Positions 55,601 through 63,947 of a stretch of DNA of 64,000 bases are shown here, piece after piece. Each line of letters begins with the position of its first letter. Position 1 is the first letter of the stretch. The notes beneath the pieces are model-generated. The model saw only the letters and a program-made list of their open reading frames with translations. It was not told the DNA's origin and searched no databases. Both the position numbers and the translations under genes were made by a program. This DNA comes from UKL13-3 sp943369665. GTDB taxonomy: Bacteria; Bacteroidota; Bacteroidia; UKL13-3. Location of the stretch: contig CALRNX020000005.1 in the NCBI GenBank assembly GCA_943369665.1, forward strand, positions 62,001 to 126,000. The letters run 5' to 3'.

Positions 55601-58600
55601 ACCTGATGCAAGTTTTGCGAATATTACTCCGGGATGTACTCCACTTTCAGCAACCATGCTGAACACCTCCCAAAGGGGTACAACATACGAATGGGATTTT
55701 GGTGATGGTACAACCGATCATATTGCTAATCCATCCAAAACATTTACCGGCAATGTCCAACTTGCCAATACCAATTACCTGGTTACACTAAAAGTGTACT
55801 CTGCTTTTGGATGCCTGGATACTGCGAAACGTATTGCAACTGTTTATCCTTTACCGGTTGCCAATTATACTTCCAACTTTGTGGAAGGTTGCGGACCTTT
55901 AGCCATTGCATTCAACAATCAATCAGCTGCCGATTTTTTAGGAAGCCCCGGCATCACCTTTGATTGGAACTTTGGCAATGGCGACTCATCAATAATACGC
56001 CACCCAAGTACTTTGTATCTTTCGAATGCCACAAAAGATACGGTTTATCATACACGCTTAATTGCCACGAGTGTTTTTGGATGTAAGGATACAACAGAAA
56101 ATACCATACGTGTTTTCCCAAAACCAAAGGCACAATATGTGAGCAACATTTCATCTGGTTGTACACCGTTGACTGTTGCATTTACCAATCAGTCATATCC
56201 TAACGATACCGGCAATATTGATATGATGAGCTTTGTGTGGAGCTATGCCAATGGGTTAAATGCAGTTACGAAAGATGGGGCTTCAGAGTTTACCAATAAC
56301 ACTTTAACGGATACAATATTCAAGGTTAAGTTGTTTGCTTCGAGCGAGCATGGTTGCAGGGATACTGCCATTCAAAATATTCTTGTGCATCCAAAACCAA
56401 CAGCTTCTTTTACACAAAACAAAACTTCCGATTGTGGGCCTTTCTCTGTTAATTTTACCAGCACTTCGCAACTCAGCACTGTATTCAAATGGCATTTTGG
56501 TGATGGCGATTCTGCACAGACGAATAATCCCTCACATGTTTTTCAATCGTATCCTCTGATCGATTCGTTTTACTCCACAACCCTTGTTACGCAATCCGCA
56601 TTTGGATGTGTAAGTGACACGGCACGCAGAACCATTATTGGAAGATACCTGCCGCAAGCAAGCTTTATCACATCTGCCGATTCAACCTGTAATCCGGGAA
56701 GCATCTCCTTTTTTAACACATCCGTTGGTGGTTCTTCCAACAGCTGGAACTTTGGAAACGGAAACAACTCGGGAAGTATTAATCCTGTTGTTACGTTTAG
56801 CGGACCCATTACCAAAGACACAATTTACACGACCCGCTTAATTGTTACATCTCCGGGACTGTGCAAAGACACTGTTTATAAAAACATCAAGGTAAACCCG
56901 GCTCCCGATGCTTCCTTTTCTTCTATTCCTCCTGCTTGTACACCGCATCCGGTGCTGCTGAACAATACTTCACAACGAGCAGCAACTTATGAATGGGATT
57001 TTGGCGATGGAACAATATCGAATGCAACAAATCCAAGTAAGAATTTTGAAAATACCGTTGCATTGGTGAATAGAAATTACACAGTTGTTTTAACGGCTTA
57101 TTCGGCAAGCGGATGTAGCGATACAGCCAAACGAATTGTTACCACCTTTCCATTACCATTGGTAAATTTTACTACCAACAAAACACTTAATTGCGATACG
57201 GCCGAATATGCCACCATCAACTCAACCCAAGGTGGCGCAACTTATTTGTGGAGACAAGGAAATGTTAATATAAGCCCGCAATTTGCTCCTCTTTTGTATT
57301 TCAACACATTACCAAACAGGGATACAACCTATATTGTATCATTAATTGCTACCAGCGCCAGTGGATGTAAGGACACACTTACAAAACCAATCTCTGTAAA
57401 ACCATTGGTAAGGGCCAACTTTAATTCAACCGGAACCTCAAGTTGTTCCAATCTGAATGTTTTGTTTGATAACCAATCGGCAAATGGATTGAGTTATTTC
57501 TGGTTATTTGGTGACGGAACCGGTTCGCCTCTTGCTTCTCCTGAGCACAGGTATACCAATACCGGCAGTTATCATGTGGCGCTTATTGCATACGATGCGT
57601 TTGGCTGTTCCGACACTGCACTAAAAACCAATAATGTCAATATTTATGAAGTGCCATCTGCCAACTTCTTATACTCACCACCTGATGCCGCATTGCCAAA
57701 TTCAACTATTTCTTTTAACAATCTTTCATTTGTAAGCAGCGGAACATTGGCACACCAATGGACGTTTGGCGACTTTAATTCAGACCCAAACTCATCCATT
57801 TTGGAACACCCTAGCCATACGTTTAGTGATTCAGGAAATTTTGTGGTACGGCTGGTGGTGAACACCGTGAACAATTGTTTCGACACGATGGAGCAAGTCG
57901 TTCGCATAAGGCCTCATCCTCCGGTTCCCGATTTTACCTTAAACCCTCCGCAAGGATGTTCGCCACTTACAGTGCAGTTCACCAATCAATCGCAATTTGC
58001 TGATGCTTATGAGTGGACCTTTGATGACGGACAAAAATCGACAGCTAAAGATCCGGTAGTTACGTTTAAGTTCCCTGGAAAATATGGTGCATTTTTACGC
58101 GCTTCAGGTCCCGGAGGTATCAGCCAGATCCGCAAAGATGAGATCGTAGAAGTGTATGGATTGCCGAGGGCTAATTTTTTTGCCACACCTGTCAATTTAA
58201 TCATCCCCAATTCCACTGTTTCTCTTACGGATATTTCGAGCGATGCTGTGAAATGGAAATGGCAGATCGGGCTTGATGGTTTTATTTATTTTGAAGACTC
58301 TGCAACCAATGCACAATACACCTTTACCGAAGAAGGAAAATTCACCGTTAAACTTATTGTGCAATCAAAAGATGGCTGTTTGGATTCACTTACCCGCCCT
58401 CAGTTTATCAATGTGATCAAGGGTGGAAAATCGTATATCGGAAATGCCTTTACACCCAATGGTGATGGAACAAATGATGTTTTCAAACCTTACCTTGAAG
58501 GTGTTGTTTCAACGGATTATCTCTTCGAAATTTTTAACCGCTGGGGACAAAAGGTATTCAGCACAAACAATGTAAACACAGGTTGGGATGGAACGTATAA

Positions 58601-58703
58601 CGGAGCACCCGCAACCGTTGATAGTTATGTGTGGAAAGTGCAGGGCAAATATGTTGGCAATATTGATTTCGACTCTTCGGGAATGGTGACTTTATTGCGC
58701 TAG
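49692..58703 (+). CDS. Giant secreted PKD-repeat protein with type IX secretion (CHU_C) C-terminus
   Basis: 3,003 residues; the Met at 49707 may be the true start since the signal peptide (ending AVFGQ) fits it better. I count about 33 PKD-like domains of 75-95 residues. Most carry a Cys after the first strand (GCGPL, GCTPL) and another near the end (FGCRDT), likely a disulfide, plus a WDFGDG-type core. Residues 1450-2317 consist of two consecutive five-domain blocks of exactly 434 residues each. A third copy of the first two domains begins at 2318, and related domains precede the first block. The last 85 residues are a CHU_C sorting domain (FTPNGDGTNDVFKPY ... IFNRWGQKVFST). Cell-surface adhesin or matrix protein is likely. 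Stop 1 bp from the ClC gene. Confidence 0.93.
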   Translation: MKPIIMNIAQKWLLLTYLLCGSVGAVFGQGQCANGTLNVNLNTPANLAACSPYPRNVTFNNTSGTGSAQATSYYLWYVDGVFIDSVLGESASRIFNFTSVGTHTVRVVGRTAGGGCLDTITRTVSVLSSLAGIVDPPRITTPTLNPVWTGCNTNPSNPSNLFTINVRTQGTDTLKNYTIIWGDTGANTTGMSSPPGNIISHTYGTLGVFTVTIINNNGTCIDTIRGTVRNLRPVSTSILPLPAGQLAGCAPHTITFQDSTQNAFPGSVITWNFGTGQATVVRDYTQANTPIAYTYPKAASQQCIFAVSITATNTNCPSPGPPSTYSVSPILIYDVDVADVAVATPLCDSTRSVTLLNNSQLNCEPGQRYWYWDFGDGTNTGWITTQASQVHVYPTFGDYTVMLIDSNFCGTDTDYLQIRVNRIPKTGFTANPKQGCAPLNVSYADTSGGVAITSRTWTFGTGSGIANRSDSANSVIYTVPGNYRIRLTATNECGTVSANDSIHVYAKPSVRIRSGPNGCAPFTRTFLDSTINQSPAATYKWTFGNGDSSALRNPNPVTYNTPASYIVKLVVTDSCGVDSFQTTVVVSSVPTADFTADTVCRGDSTTFTNSSVLAMGDNIFAAKWYFGDGDSSSLVNPKHRYTADGTKTVVLRIQTDKGCIDFDTLNTVFVNTSPNVAIGSPNRVCDGSVVTFDGTATPGAGIITAYQWTFGSGIPDTARIEDTSYLYPGPGTYTVRYKVSNSTGCSFTETKNITIDPIPDSRPTVSNLCFAQRAQFRDSSTVSNANTITQWQWDFNDDGIADSTTQHPTFLFPSANTFKIKLRVGTNNNCFNTDSIDIVIRPLPVASINHNGTSKCKLDTFVFSNTSTGASSYTWRFGDGSADSTTASSANLEKVYQDSGTFAVRMIAVTSFGCLDTASFSVNSRPFPIARYTVNDSISCAPKNFVFTNTSLLANNYVWRVNGLQTTTALNRPDTFIATSGQSFVVSLIATNVFGCRPDTTQKTIQTITNPSPDFIMSTDSGCGPLVVNFTNATMGASSYLWQFGNGSSSAATDTLATYVASNLNDSSYTVKLIAFNGPGCKDSISKVITVFPKPISSFNQNETANCGPLPVSFTNTSVHKFGGTINDLSFHWNLGNGNIASAKDTTETFFASGIQDTNYTVSLVVTTVFGCRDTSSSSVKVYPDPRSSFTVNHDNGCGPLSVNFSNTSVPHDTGSIGIMTFDWDFKNGLTTSAVNPSSSFIANLTKDTVYEVQLIAYSEHGCKDTSFHKILVYPKPLADFTMPQDSGCTPFNAVFINTSTPYDTGDISMMSFIWNLGNGFGNVTQDAFGQYVSQAYADSSYSVKLFATSEHGCRDTAEKRVVAHPLPVASFINDVSQGCGPVNVQFTNYALLAATYKWDFGDGSTSVLPSPTHAFQSYPLFDSIYNVSFSVQSAFGCASDTVTGNIIARYLPVADFAVGADSICSSGNIALTNQSIGGIGNNWNFGNGNTSISINPVANFTGLPDRDTTYTIRLVVRTPYSCRDTAYGQVKVNPLPEALFSPVVPDCTPLPVTFQNTSLRGVSYEWDFGDGTEDSVLNPSKIFNNDVQLTTRNFQVTLKAISQSGCTDTAKHIVTVYSKPKAAFTASTVQGCGPLAVSYTNQSASNFSGSIGMTFDWQFGNGDTSTQATPSVSYLPNDTKDTIYRVQLTTISEFGCRDTAYNIIKVYPKPQAQFTVNDSINCGPITVQFTNSSYPKDTGSINIMSFVWDFANGSNSVLRNPISQFINNTINDTTFAVKLYASSEHGCRDTAVKNITVKPKPIASFTQDKISACGPFTVNFTNTSQISTQQFWHFGDGDTSTTTSPSHVYQSFALVDSLYTTSLVTQSAFGCVSDTIRRVITARYLPVADFNTSADTVCNPGSISFFNASVGGSANSWNFGNGNTANSVNPVAVFNGPLATDTNYMTRLVVTSPGSCRDTVYKRINVQPAPDASFANITPGCTPLSATMLNTSQRGTTYEWDFGDGTTDHIANPSKTFTGNVQLANTNYLVTLKVYSAFGCLDTAKRIATVYPLPVANYTSNFVEGCGPLAIAFNNQSAADFLGSPGITFDWNFGNGDSSIIRHPSTLYLSNATKDTVYHTRLIATSVFGCKDTTENTIRVFPKPKAQYVSNISSGCTPLTVAFTNQSYPNDTGNIDMMSFVWSYANGLNAVTKDGASEFTNNTLTDTIFKVKLFASSEHGCRDTAIQNILVHPKPTASFTQNKTSDCGPFSVNFTSTSQLSTVFKWHFGDGDSAQTNNPSHVFQSYPLIDSFYSTTLVTQSAFGCVSDTARRTIIGRYLPQASFITSADSTCNPGSISFFNTSVGGSSNSWNFGNGNNSGSINPVVTFSGPITKDTIYTTRLIVTSPGLCKDTVYKNIKVNPAPDASFSSIPPACTPHPVLLNNTSQRAATYEWDFGDGTISNATNPSKNFENTVALVNRNYTVVLTAYSASGCSDTAKRIVTTFPLPLVNFTTNKTLNCDTAEYATINSTQGGATYLWRQGNVNISPQFAPLLYFNTLPNRDTTYIVSLIATSASGCKDTLTKPISVKPLVRANFNSTGTSSCSNLNVLFDNQSANGLSYFWLFGDGTGSPLASPEHRYTNTGSYHVALIAYDAFGCSDTALKTNNVNIYEVPSANFLYSPPDAALPNSTISFNNLSFVSSGTLAHQWTFGDFNSDPNSSILEHPSHTFSDSGNFVVRLVVNTVNNCFDTMEQVVRIRPHPPVPDFTLNPPQGCSPLTVQFTNQSQFADAYEWTFDDGQKSTAKDPVVTFKFPGKYGAFLRASGPGGISQIRKDEIVEVYGLPRANFFATPVNLIIPNSTVSLTDISSDAVKWKWQIGLDGFIYFEDSATNAQYTFTEEGKFTVKLIVQSKDGCLDSLTRPQFINVIKGGKSYIGNAFTPNGDGTNDVFKPYLEGVVSTDYLFEIFNRWGQKVFSTNNVNTGWDGTYNGAPATVDSYVWKVQGKYVGNIDFDSSGMVTLLR
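54039..57150 (+). repeat. Higher-order repeat of exactly 1,302 bp inside the PKD gene
   Basis: The codon of Arg in RYLP(V/Q)A(D/S)F is at 54039, 55341 and 56643, two intervals of exactly 1,302 bp (434 codons, five PKD domains). The third copy extends for about two domains before the sequence diverges; the end given is approximate. The blocks differ at many amino acids, so the duplication is not recent, yet no net length change has occurred. Copies 2 and 3 are closer to each other than to copy 1. Confidence 0.85.
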
Positions 58704-58704
58704 T

Positions 58705-60495
58705 TTACTCGGCATGATCGATCAACCGTTCACGGTATTGATGCAACACAACCGTTTTTGAAATAAACCCTACATACTGCGACTCTTCATCAACTACCGG
58801 AATATACCATACTTCATATTCTTCAAAATACTTCATCACATCTTCCATTTTCTCCGATTGGTTCACCGAAATTTTGGGAATACTCATCAGCTCCCTCACT
58901 GTAAGTTTGTCGTACAGGTTTTGTTTAAACATCACCTCCCGAATATCATCCATGGTAATGATGCCCACCAAACGGTTACGCTTATCCACTACCGGGAACA
59001 AATTGCGTGAAGAAGCCGAGATCGTTGCCACCAGCTGCCGCAGGTTTTGATTCGGGCTCAAAATAGAGAAATCATTTTCGACCACTGAGTTAATGCTAAG
59101 TTCACTTAATACCGCAGTGTCTTTATCCAAAATAATAAACCCACGCTCAATTAATGTTTTGGTGTAAATCGAATTCGGTTCAAAATATCGTGTAATAAAA
59201 TACGACATGGCCGACACGATCATCAAGGGAATAAACAATGCATAACCACCCGTAATTTCGGCAATCAAAAAGATTCCGGTGAGTGGCGCATGCAATACGC
59301 CACTGATCAATCCTCCCATCGCCACAGCAATGAAATTTTTTTCATTCAAAAAAGTGATTTTCGAAAAGTTGACGCCATGCGAAAAGAAAAAACCAACCAA
59401 CGAACCGGTAAAAAGTGATGGCCCAAAAATACCACCATTCCCTCCAGAGCCCACCGTAATGGCCCCTGCAAATACTTTTACCAAAATGATAACTGCAGTA
59501 AATCCAAGCACAAACCAGGTATTGTCCTTATAGTTAAAAAACAAACTGTTGTTGAATAAACTCTCAAAATTACCCGACATCAATTTATTGGTAACACCAT
59601 ACCCTTCGCCATACAAAGGCGGAAACAAAAAGATCAGTACCCCCAACGCAATCCCTCCCCAAATGGCTTTGCTATACGGGTTTTTGCGTTTATTTAAAAA
59701 CGATTCCATTTTGAGCGTGCTGCGAATCATGTAAGTAGACACAAAACCACACAACGCACCCAGGATTACATAAAAAGGAATTGCTTCGATGTTCCATGAA
59801 TCAGTAGCCAACTGAAAAAGCGGACTGCTATTGAACAACTTTGATATAACCGCTCCGGTTGCCGAAGCTATGAGCAACGGAATAAATGCCGGAATGGAAA
59901 CCTCTGTGAGTAAAATCTCGAAAGCAAATACTACGCCTGCAATGGGGCTGTCAAAAATTGCCGAGATCCCGGCTGCTGCTCCACTGGCAAGCAACAAGGT
60001 TCTATCCGCCTTGCTCATCAATAAGTTTTTAGCTGTATTGCTGCCCAATGCCGATCCCGTAACAGCAATTGGAGCTTCCAATCCTGCCGATCCTCCAAAT
60101 CCAACCGTTAATGCGCTTGTAATAACATGTGAGTATGTTTTGTAGAGCTCAATATTGGAGAACTTTTTGTTGATCGCATAAATAATACTGCTCAATCCTT
60201 TTTCATACGAAGTAATTTTGGGATGAAAAAGCTTTACAAATACTACACTCAACAAAATGCCGATAAGCGGATAAACAAGGTAGAAGTAATTTTCGTAACG
60301 AACATTAAACCCACTCTCTAAACTGTGCTGCAAGAAATGAACCGTGGTTTTGAGCACCACCGCAGCCAAACCGGCCAATACACCCACCCAAATAGCCGCA
60401 ATAATTAAAAAGTTCTTATCGCTGATATACTTGTGGCGTTGACGCGTAAAGCGGTAAATCAGTAACTTGGTATGGATCCTAAGTTTTTTGTACAC
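58705..60495 (-). CDS. ClC-family chloride channel/transporter with two CBS domains
   Basis: 596 residues, GTG start at 60495; an in-frame TGA lies six bases upstream, so no longer form exists. GAGGAG abuts the GTG. About ten or more membrane helices carry the ClC anion-path motifs GSAGLEAPIAVTG (with the gating-glutamate position) and GSGGNGGIFGPSLF, with CBS domains at about 455-510 and 520-585 (LVGIITMDDIREVM, YVGFISKTVVLHQY). The pore Tyr could not be placed with certainty. Either a Cl-/H+ exchanger or a channel. CBS domains suggest nucleotide control. Confidence 0.93.
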   Translation of the reverse strand: MYKKLRIHTKLLIYRFTRQRHKYISDKNFLIIAAIWVGVLAGLAAVVLKTTVHFLQHSLESGFNVRYENYFYLVYPLIGILLSVVFVKLFHPKITSYEKGLSSIIYAINKKFSNIELYKTYSHVITSALTVGFGGSAGLEAPIAVTGSALGSNTAKNLLMSKADRTLLLASGAAAGISAIFDSPIAGVVFAFEILLTEVSIPAFIPLLIASATGAVISKLFNSSPLFQLATDSWNIEAIPFYVILGALCGFVSTYMIRSTLKMESFLNKRKNPYSKAIWGGIALGVLIFLFPPLYGEGYGVTNKLMSGNFESLFNNSLFFNYKDNTWFVLGFTAVIILVKVFAGAITVGSGGNGGIFGPSLFTGSLVGFFFSHGVNFSKITFLNEKNFIAVAMGGLISGVLHAPLTGIFLIAEITGGYALFIPLMIVSAMSYFITRYFEPNSIYTKTLIERGFIILDKDTAVLSELSINSVVENDFSILSPNQNLRQLVATISASSRNLFPVVDKRNRLVGIITMDDIREVMFKQNLYDKLTVRELMSIPKISVNQSEKMEDVMKYFEEYEVWYIPVVDEESQYVGFISKTVVLHQYRERLIDHAE

Positions 60496-60605
60496 TCCTC
60501 ATTCGAATGGTTCAACGAACGAAGATAAAAGAATAAATTAGGATGGACAGTAATTTTTAGAGAAACAAAGGCATCCCTGCTTATATATGATCTTGATATA
60601 TCCTA

Positions 60606-61076
60606 CTATCGCACTTCTTCAACCCTCACACCAACAGACTTTACATAATTCAATGTATCATCGCGCATGTTTTGCTCTAACTCGAAACGGTAGAAACCGC
60701 TGCTCGGAAATTTAATTTTTTGAAACACGGGAAATTGATAATCGTAGAGATCTCCCAATCCGCTTCCCAGCCATTTTCCGCCTTCATCGGCCAGGCGAAT
60801 TTCTACCCTGCGCTGGTCTGTTTTTTTCTCGGGATTGGTGGTGTTTACCCACATAAAAATATTGCTGTATTTGTAATCCGCAGTTACACGCAAATTCACA
60901 TATACGTTGTACAACTTTGTCGTATCCTGTATTTGCACTTCGAACAGAACGGCATTTTTGTAAAACCAGGTATCACCCGGAATACTTTTATTATCATCGT
61001 ACACCCTGCCCGGATCACATGCCGAAAACAAAGAGGCCAATCCTATTAAGCACCATATCAATTTACCTTTTACCAT
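60606..61076 (-). CDS. gldH: Gliding motility lipoprotein GldH
   Basis: 156 residues. Lipobox FSAC (Cys20), CDPGRVYDDNKSIPGDTW, then NVYVNLRVTADYKYSNIFMW and the terminal YVKSVGVRVEEV match GldH. In Flavobacterium, GldH is needed for gliding and chitin use as part of the type IX secretion/gliding machinery. It follows ricT by 6 bp, the arrangement conserved in Bacteroidota (holB-ricT-gldH). Confidence 0.9.
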   Translation of the reverse strand: MVKGKLIWCLIGLASLFSACDPGRVYDDNKSIPGDTWFYKNAVLFEVQIQDTTKLYNVYVNLRVTADYKYSNIFMWVNTTNPEKKTDQRRVEIRLADEGGKWLGSGLGDLYDYQFPVFQKIKFPSSGFYRFELEQNMRDDTLNYVKSVGVRVEEVR

Positions 61077-61082
61077 ACCTTT

Positions 61083-62519
61083 TTAATCCTGCTTCGGTGG
61101 GTTATTGTCTGTATTATTAGGCTTGTTTTGCGAAGGTCTGTTGGGCCTGTTGCGGTTGTTATTATTACGCGGTTGTTGCGGCCTATTCGACTGCTCCACT
61201 CTCGGTTCGCGAGGCGTGTTATTGTCGCGCGGTTGCTGTTGTCTGTTTTGTTGTTGAGGCCTTGGCTCGCGTGGCTGGTTGTTATCGCGCGGTTGTTGCG
61301 GTTTTTGTTCGCGTGGTTGGTTATTGTTCCGTTGGTTTTGCTGCGGTTTGTTTGCCGCTGTCTCCGCCTTCGGCTTGTTATCCGCTTGCCCTCCCCGGTT
61401 TTTGTTCCGGTTATTATTGTTGCGGTTTTTGTTTTTCGATTTACTGCGTTCATCCAAACGGGTCAAACTTTCGGTACCCATATCGTTTTTAAACTCAAAC
61501 TCCACCACTTTCGGTACCGGTTTTTTAAATTCCAGTTCGGGCTTTTGTCCTTGTTTGTTCAGCTCGCGGTATTCTTTAACTTTATTTACCGGTAGGTTTA
61601 TCCATTCGCCACCAATCACATCAAGCGGCATAAACCACATCACCCTTTTCAAAATATCTGTTTTCACCGATTTGTATGCCCCGTTTGCAAACTCCAAACG
61701 CACATTGTCTTCGCTCGGAAACTCTTTCCAGGCTTCCATATATGCATCCAGCTCATAGTTCAGGCAGCATTTTAAACGACCGCATTGCCCCGAAAGTTTT
61801 AATGGATTAAGCGATAAGTTTTGGTAACGGGCTGCGCTGGTTTGTACCAGTTTAAAATCGGTAAGCCAGGTTGAGCAGCATAATTCACGTCCACAAGAAC
61901 CAATGGCACCAAGCCTTCCGGCCTCTTGCCGATATCCAATCTGGCGCATTTCCACACGCACTTTAAACGAATCGGCAAGTTTGCGGATTAATTCCCTGAA
62001 ATCTACACGATCTTCTGCTGTATAATAAAATGTTGCTTTACGCCTGTCGCCTTGGTATTCCACATCACTTAGCTTCATGCTAAGACCCAGCTCCATTGAA
62101 ATACTGCGTGCTTTATACATCGTAGGAATTTCAAGCTCCTTGTTCTCTTTGTATTTGGCAATATCCGCTTCAGTCGCTCTTCGTGTTATTTTTCTGAAAT
62201 CCCCATCTTCTGAAAGTCCCGCTTTGCGCAATTGAAGTTTACACATTTCACCTTTAGTGGCCACGTGACCAAAGTCAAAGCCATTTTCCATTTCCACCAC
62301 CACCATATCACCCAAGGTAATATCAAGGTTTTGCGTATTGCGGTAAAACTCTTTACGCGTTCCTTTAAAACGCACTTCCACAACCTCAAAGGGTTTCATA
62401 TATGCAGGCATTTCCATAATGCCTAACCAGTCATACGTATTTAATTTGCTGCATCCGCCTGTGCTACATCCGCCCGATGAGCAACCTCCTGTTGAGCAAC
62501 CTCCTGATCCACATCCCAT
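61083..62519 (-). CDS. ricT: PSP1-domain protein RicT/YaaT-like with cysteine-repeat N-terminus
   Basis: 478 residues. Residues 1-24 hold five Cys at exactly five-residue spacing (C3, C8, C13, C18, C23; unit GGCS(T/S)). The PSP1 core (about 40-310) has GRLGAIGSCGRELCCSTWL and LSGQCGRLKCCLNYE. About 355-478 is a disordered tail of Asn/Gln/Arg/Pro. In Bacillus, YaaT (RicT) with RicA and RicF forms an Fe-S complex affecting RNase Y. Partners are not seen here. The N-terminal cysteine comb is a likely metal or Fe-S ligand set. Confidence 0.88.
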   Translation of the reverse strand: MGCGSGGCSTGGCSSGGCSTGGCSKLNTYDWLGIMEMPAYMKPFEVVEVRFKGTRKEFYRNTQNLDITLGDMVVVEMENGFDFGHVATKGEMCKLQLRKAGLSEDGDFRKITRRATEADIAKYKENKELEIPTMYKARSISMELGLSMKLSDVEYQGDRRKATFYYTAEDRVDFRELIRKLADSFKVRVEMRQIGYRQEAGRLGAIGSCGRELCCSTWLTDFKLVQTSAARYQNLSLNPLKLSGQCGRLKCCLNYELDAYMEAWKEFPSEDNVRLEFANGAYKSVKTDILKRVMWFMPLDVIGGEWINLPVNKVKEYRELNKQGQKPELEFKKPVPKVVEFEFKNDMGTESLTRLDERSKSKNKNRNNNNRNKNRGGQADNKPKAETAANKPQQNQRNNNQPREQKPQQPRDNNQPREPRPQQQNRQQQPRDNNTPREPRVEQSNRPQQPRNNNNRNRPNRPSQNKPNNTDNNPPKQD

Positions 62520-62594
62520 CTTGTTTTTTCTATATTAAGTACACCCAACTTTTGCCGGGTGATGAAGGTAAAAAATAAATTTATGTCCGCTCTT

Positions 62595-63719
62595 TTATGC
62601 TTTTTGCATTTTGTGCAAACGGGAGCCAATATACAAAGAAAGATTTAAAAAGGTAATCTTAAGGTCGGCATTGCGCTCCACATGGTATGTTGTATCATTT
62701 AAAGCCTGTGTAATATCGGGTAGGTTTTCCCCCGTCATGGTGAACGCAAATTTCACCATAAAGTCCTTTTCCTCATCACTTAACTTGATCAAACTTTTAT
62801 CGGCATAATGATATAAAAATACCGCACGCATCATGTGCAATGAGTAACCGATAAAACTTTTGATAAACTCGCGCCCCGTTCCTGTGATCTTGGCCACACA
62901 AGCATCCATTTCAGCCACATTATTGCCATAACACGCACGCATCCAACTCACAAACAGCTGGTGGTAATCCGACCTTCCTGCTTCAATCAGTGTGAGTGCC
63001 ATGCTCAGGTTTCCTTCCGAAACCCTTGCCAATGTTTCGGCTTCGCGCTGAGCAATTTGATAATCTTTAACCAACGCTGCGGTTACATCTTCATCTTGCA
63101 ATTTGTGAACACGAATAATTTGTGTGCGCGACAAAATAGTTGCAATAACCTTATCTGCATCTTGTGCCACCAATAAAATAAGTGTTTGCGGAGGTGGTTC
63201 TTCCAAAAGTTTCAGAATAATATTTCCTTCCAACCGCAAGTATTCGGGCAACCAGATGATCACCGTTTTGTATTTTGCTTCAAACGCTTTTAACCCAAGC
63301 TTGCGAATAATATCACGGCACTCATCTGCAGTTACATTTCCTTGTTTTTTACCCTCGCTATCCAGCTTAAGCAGCCATTGCAATTCCGAAATGTAGGGAT
63401 TCTCGATAAATGCTTCACGCCATTCCTGTATAAAATCGTTGCTCAGTTTTTTCTTTTCTACGGCAATCGTTGGAAAAGTAAAATGCAGGTCGGGGTGGAT
63501 CAATTTGGCAAATTTCACACACGATGAACATTCACCACAACTGTCCGTTTCAGTGGGTTGCAAACAATTAATATACTGAGAATACGCAATGGCTAAAGGC
63601 AATGTTCCCGAACCTTCGGGACCTAAAAAAAGCTGCGCATGACTAATACGACCACTGTTTGCCGTTTGGATCAGCTTTTGTTTCAGCTGCTCTTGTCCGT
63701 ATATGTCTTTAAATTGCAT
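62595..63719 (-). CDS. holB: DNA polymerase III delta' subunit (clamp-loader)
   Basis: 374 residues. N-terminal AAA+ region with a weak Walker A (GPEGSGTLPLA, no GKT as in delta'), and a zinc module C52-x8-C61-x2-C64-x2-C67. Then FPTIAVEKKKLSND and KTVIIWLPEYLRLEGNIILKLLEEPP, the SRC-like segment with TILSRTQIIRVHKL. Part of the gamma-complex that loads the sliding clamp. First gene of the holB-ricT-gldH group; 75 bp before ricT. Confidence 0.9.
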   Translation of the reverse strand: MQFKDIYGQEQLKQKLIQTANSGRISHAQLFLGPEGSGTLPLAIAYSQYINCLQPTETDSCGECSSCVKFAKLIHPDLHFTFPTIAVEKKKLSNDFIQEWREAFIENPYISELQWLLKLDSEGKKQGNVTADECRDIIRKLGLKAFEAKYKTVIIWLPEYLRLEGNIILKLLEEPPPQTLILLVAQDADKVIATILSRTQIIRVHKLQDEDVTAALVKDYQIAQREAETLARVSEGNLSMALTLIEAGRSDYHQLFVSWMRACYGNNVAEMDACVAKITGTGREFIKSFIGYSLHMMRAVFLYHYADKSLIKLSDEEKDFMVKFAFTMTGENLPDITQALNDTTYHVERNADLKITFLNLSLYIGSRLHKMQKA

Positions 63720-63947
63720 GCAAAATCCCTATTTCAACGGCCAAATTAGCAACTCAACCTTAATAATTCTTAATAATTTTAGCGTGTACCTTAAGGTCGC
63801 GATTGTTTCCTTGTTTATCAACGTGATACATTGCACACACTCCTTACAAAAATGATTTTGGAACAATCTTGACGGGATGTTGAAAAGTTGACTAAAACAC
63901 CGTTTATTTACACCCTTATACATATAATAATATATTATTGTGCCGAC
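63720..63947. other. Divergent intergenic region, holB / FAD-NAD gene
   Basis: AT-rich region of 228 bp. It contains TATTATTG near 63934, one mismatch from the -7 consensus and about 7 bp before the ATG at 63948, and no other feature I can support. Confidence 0.4.
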
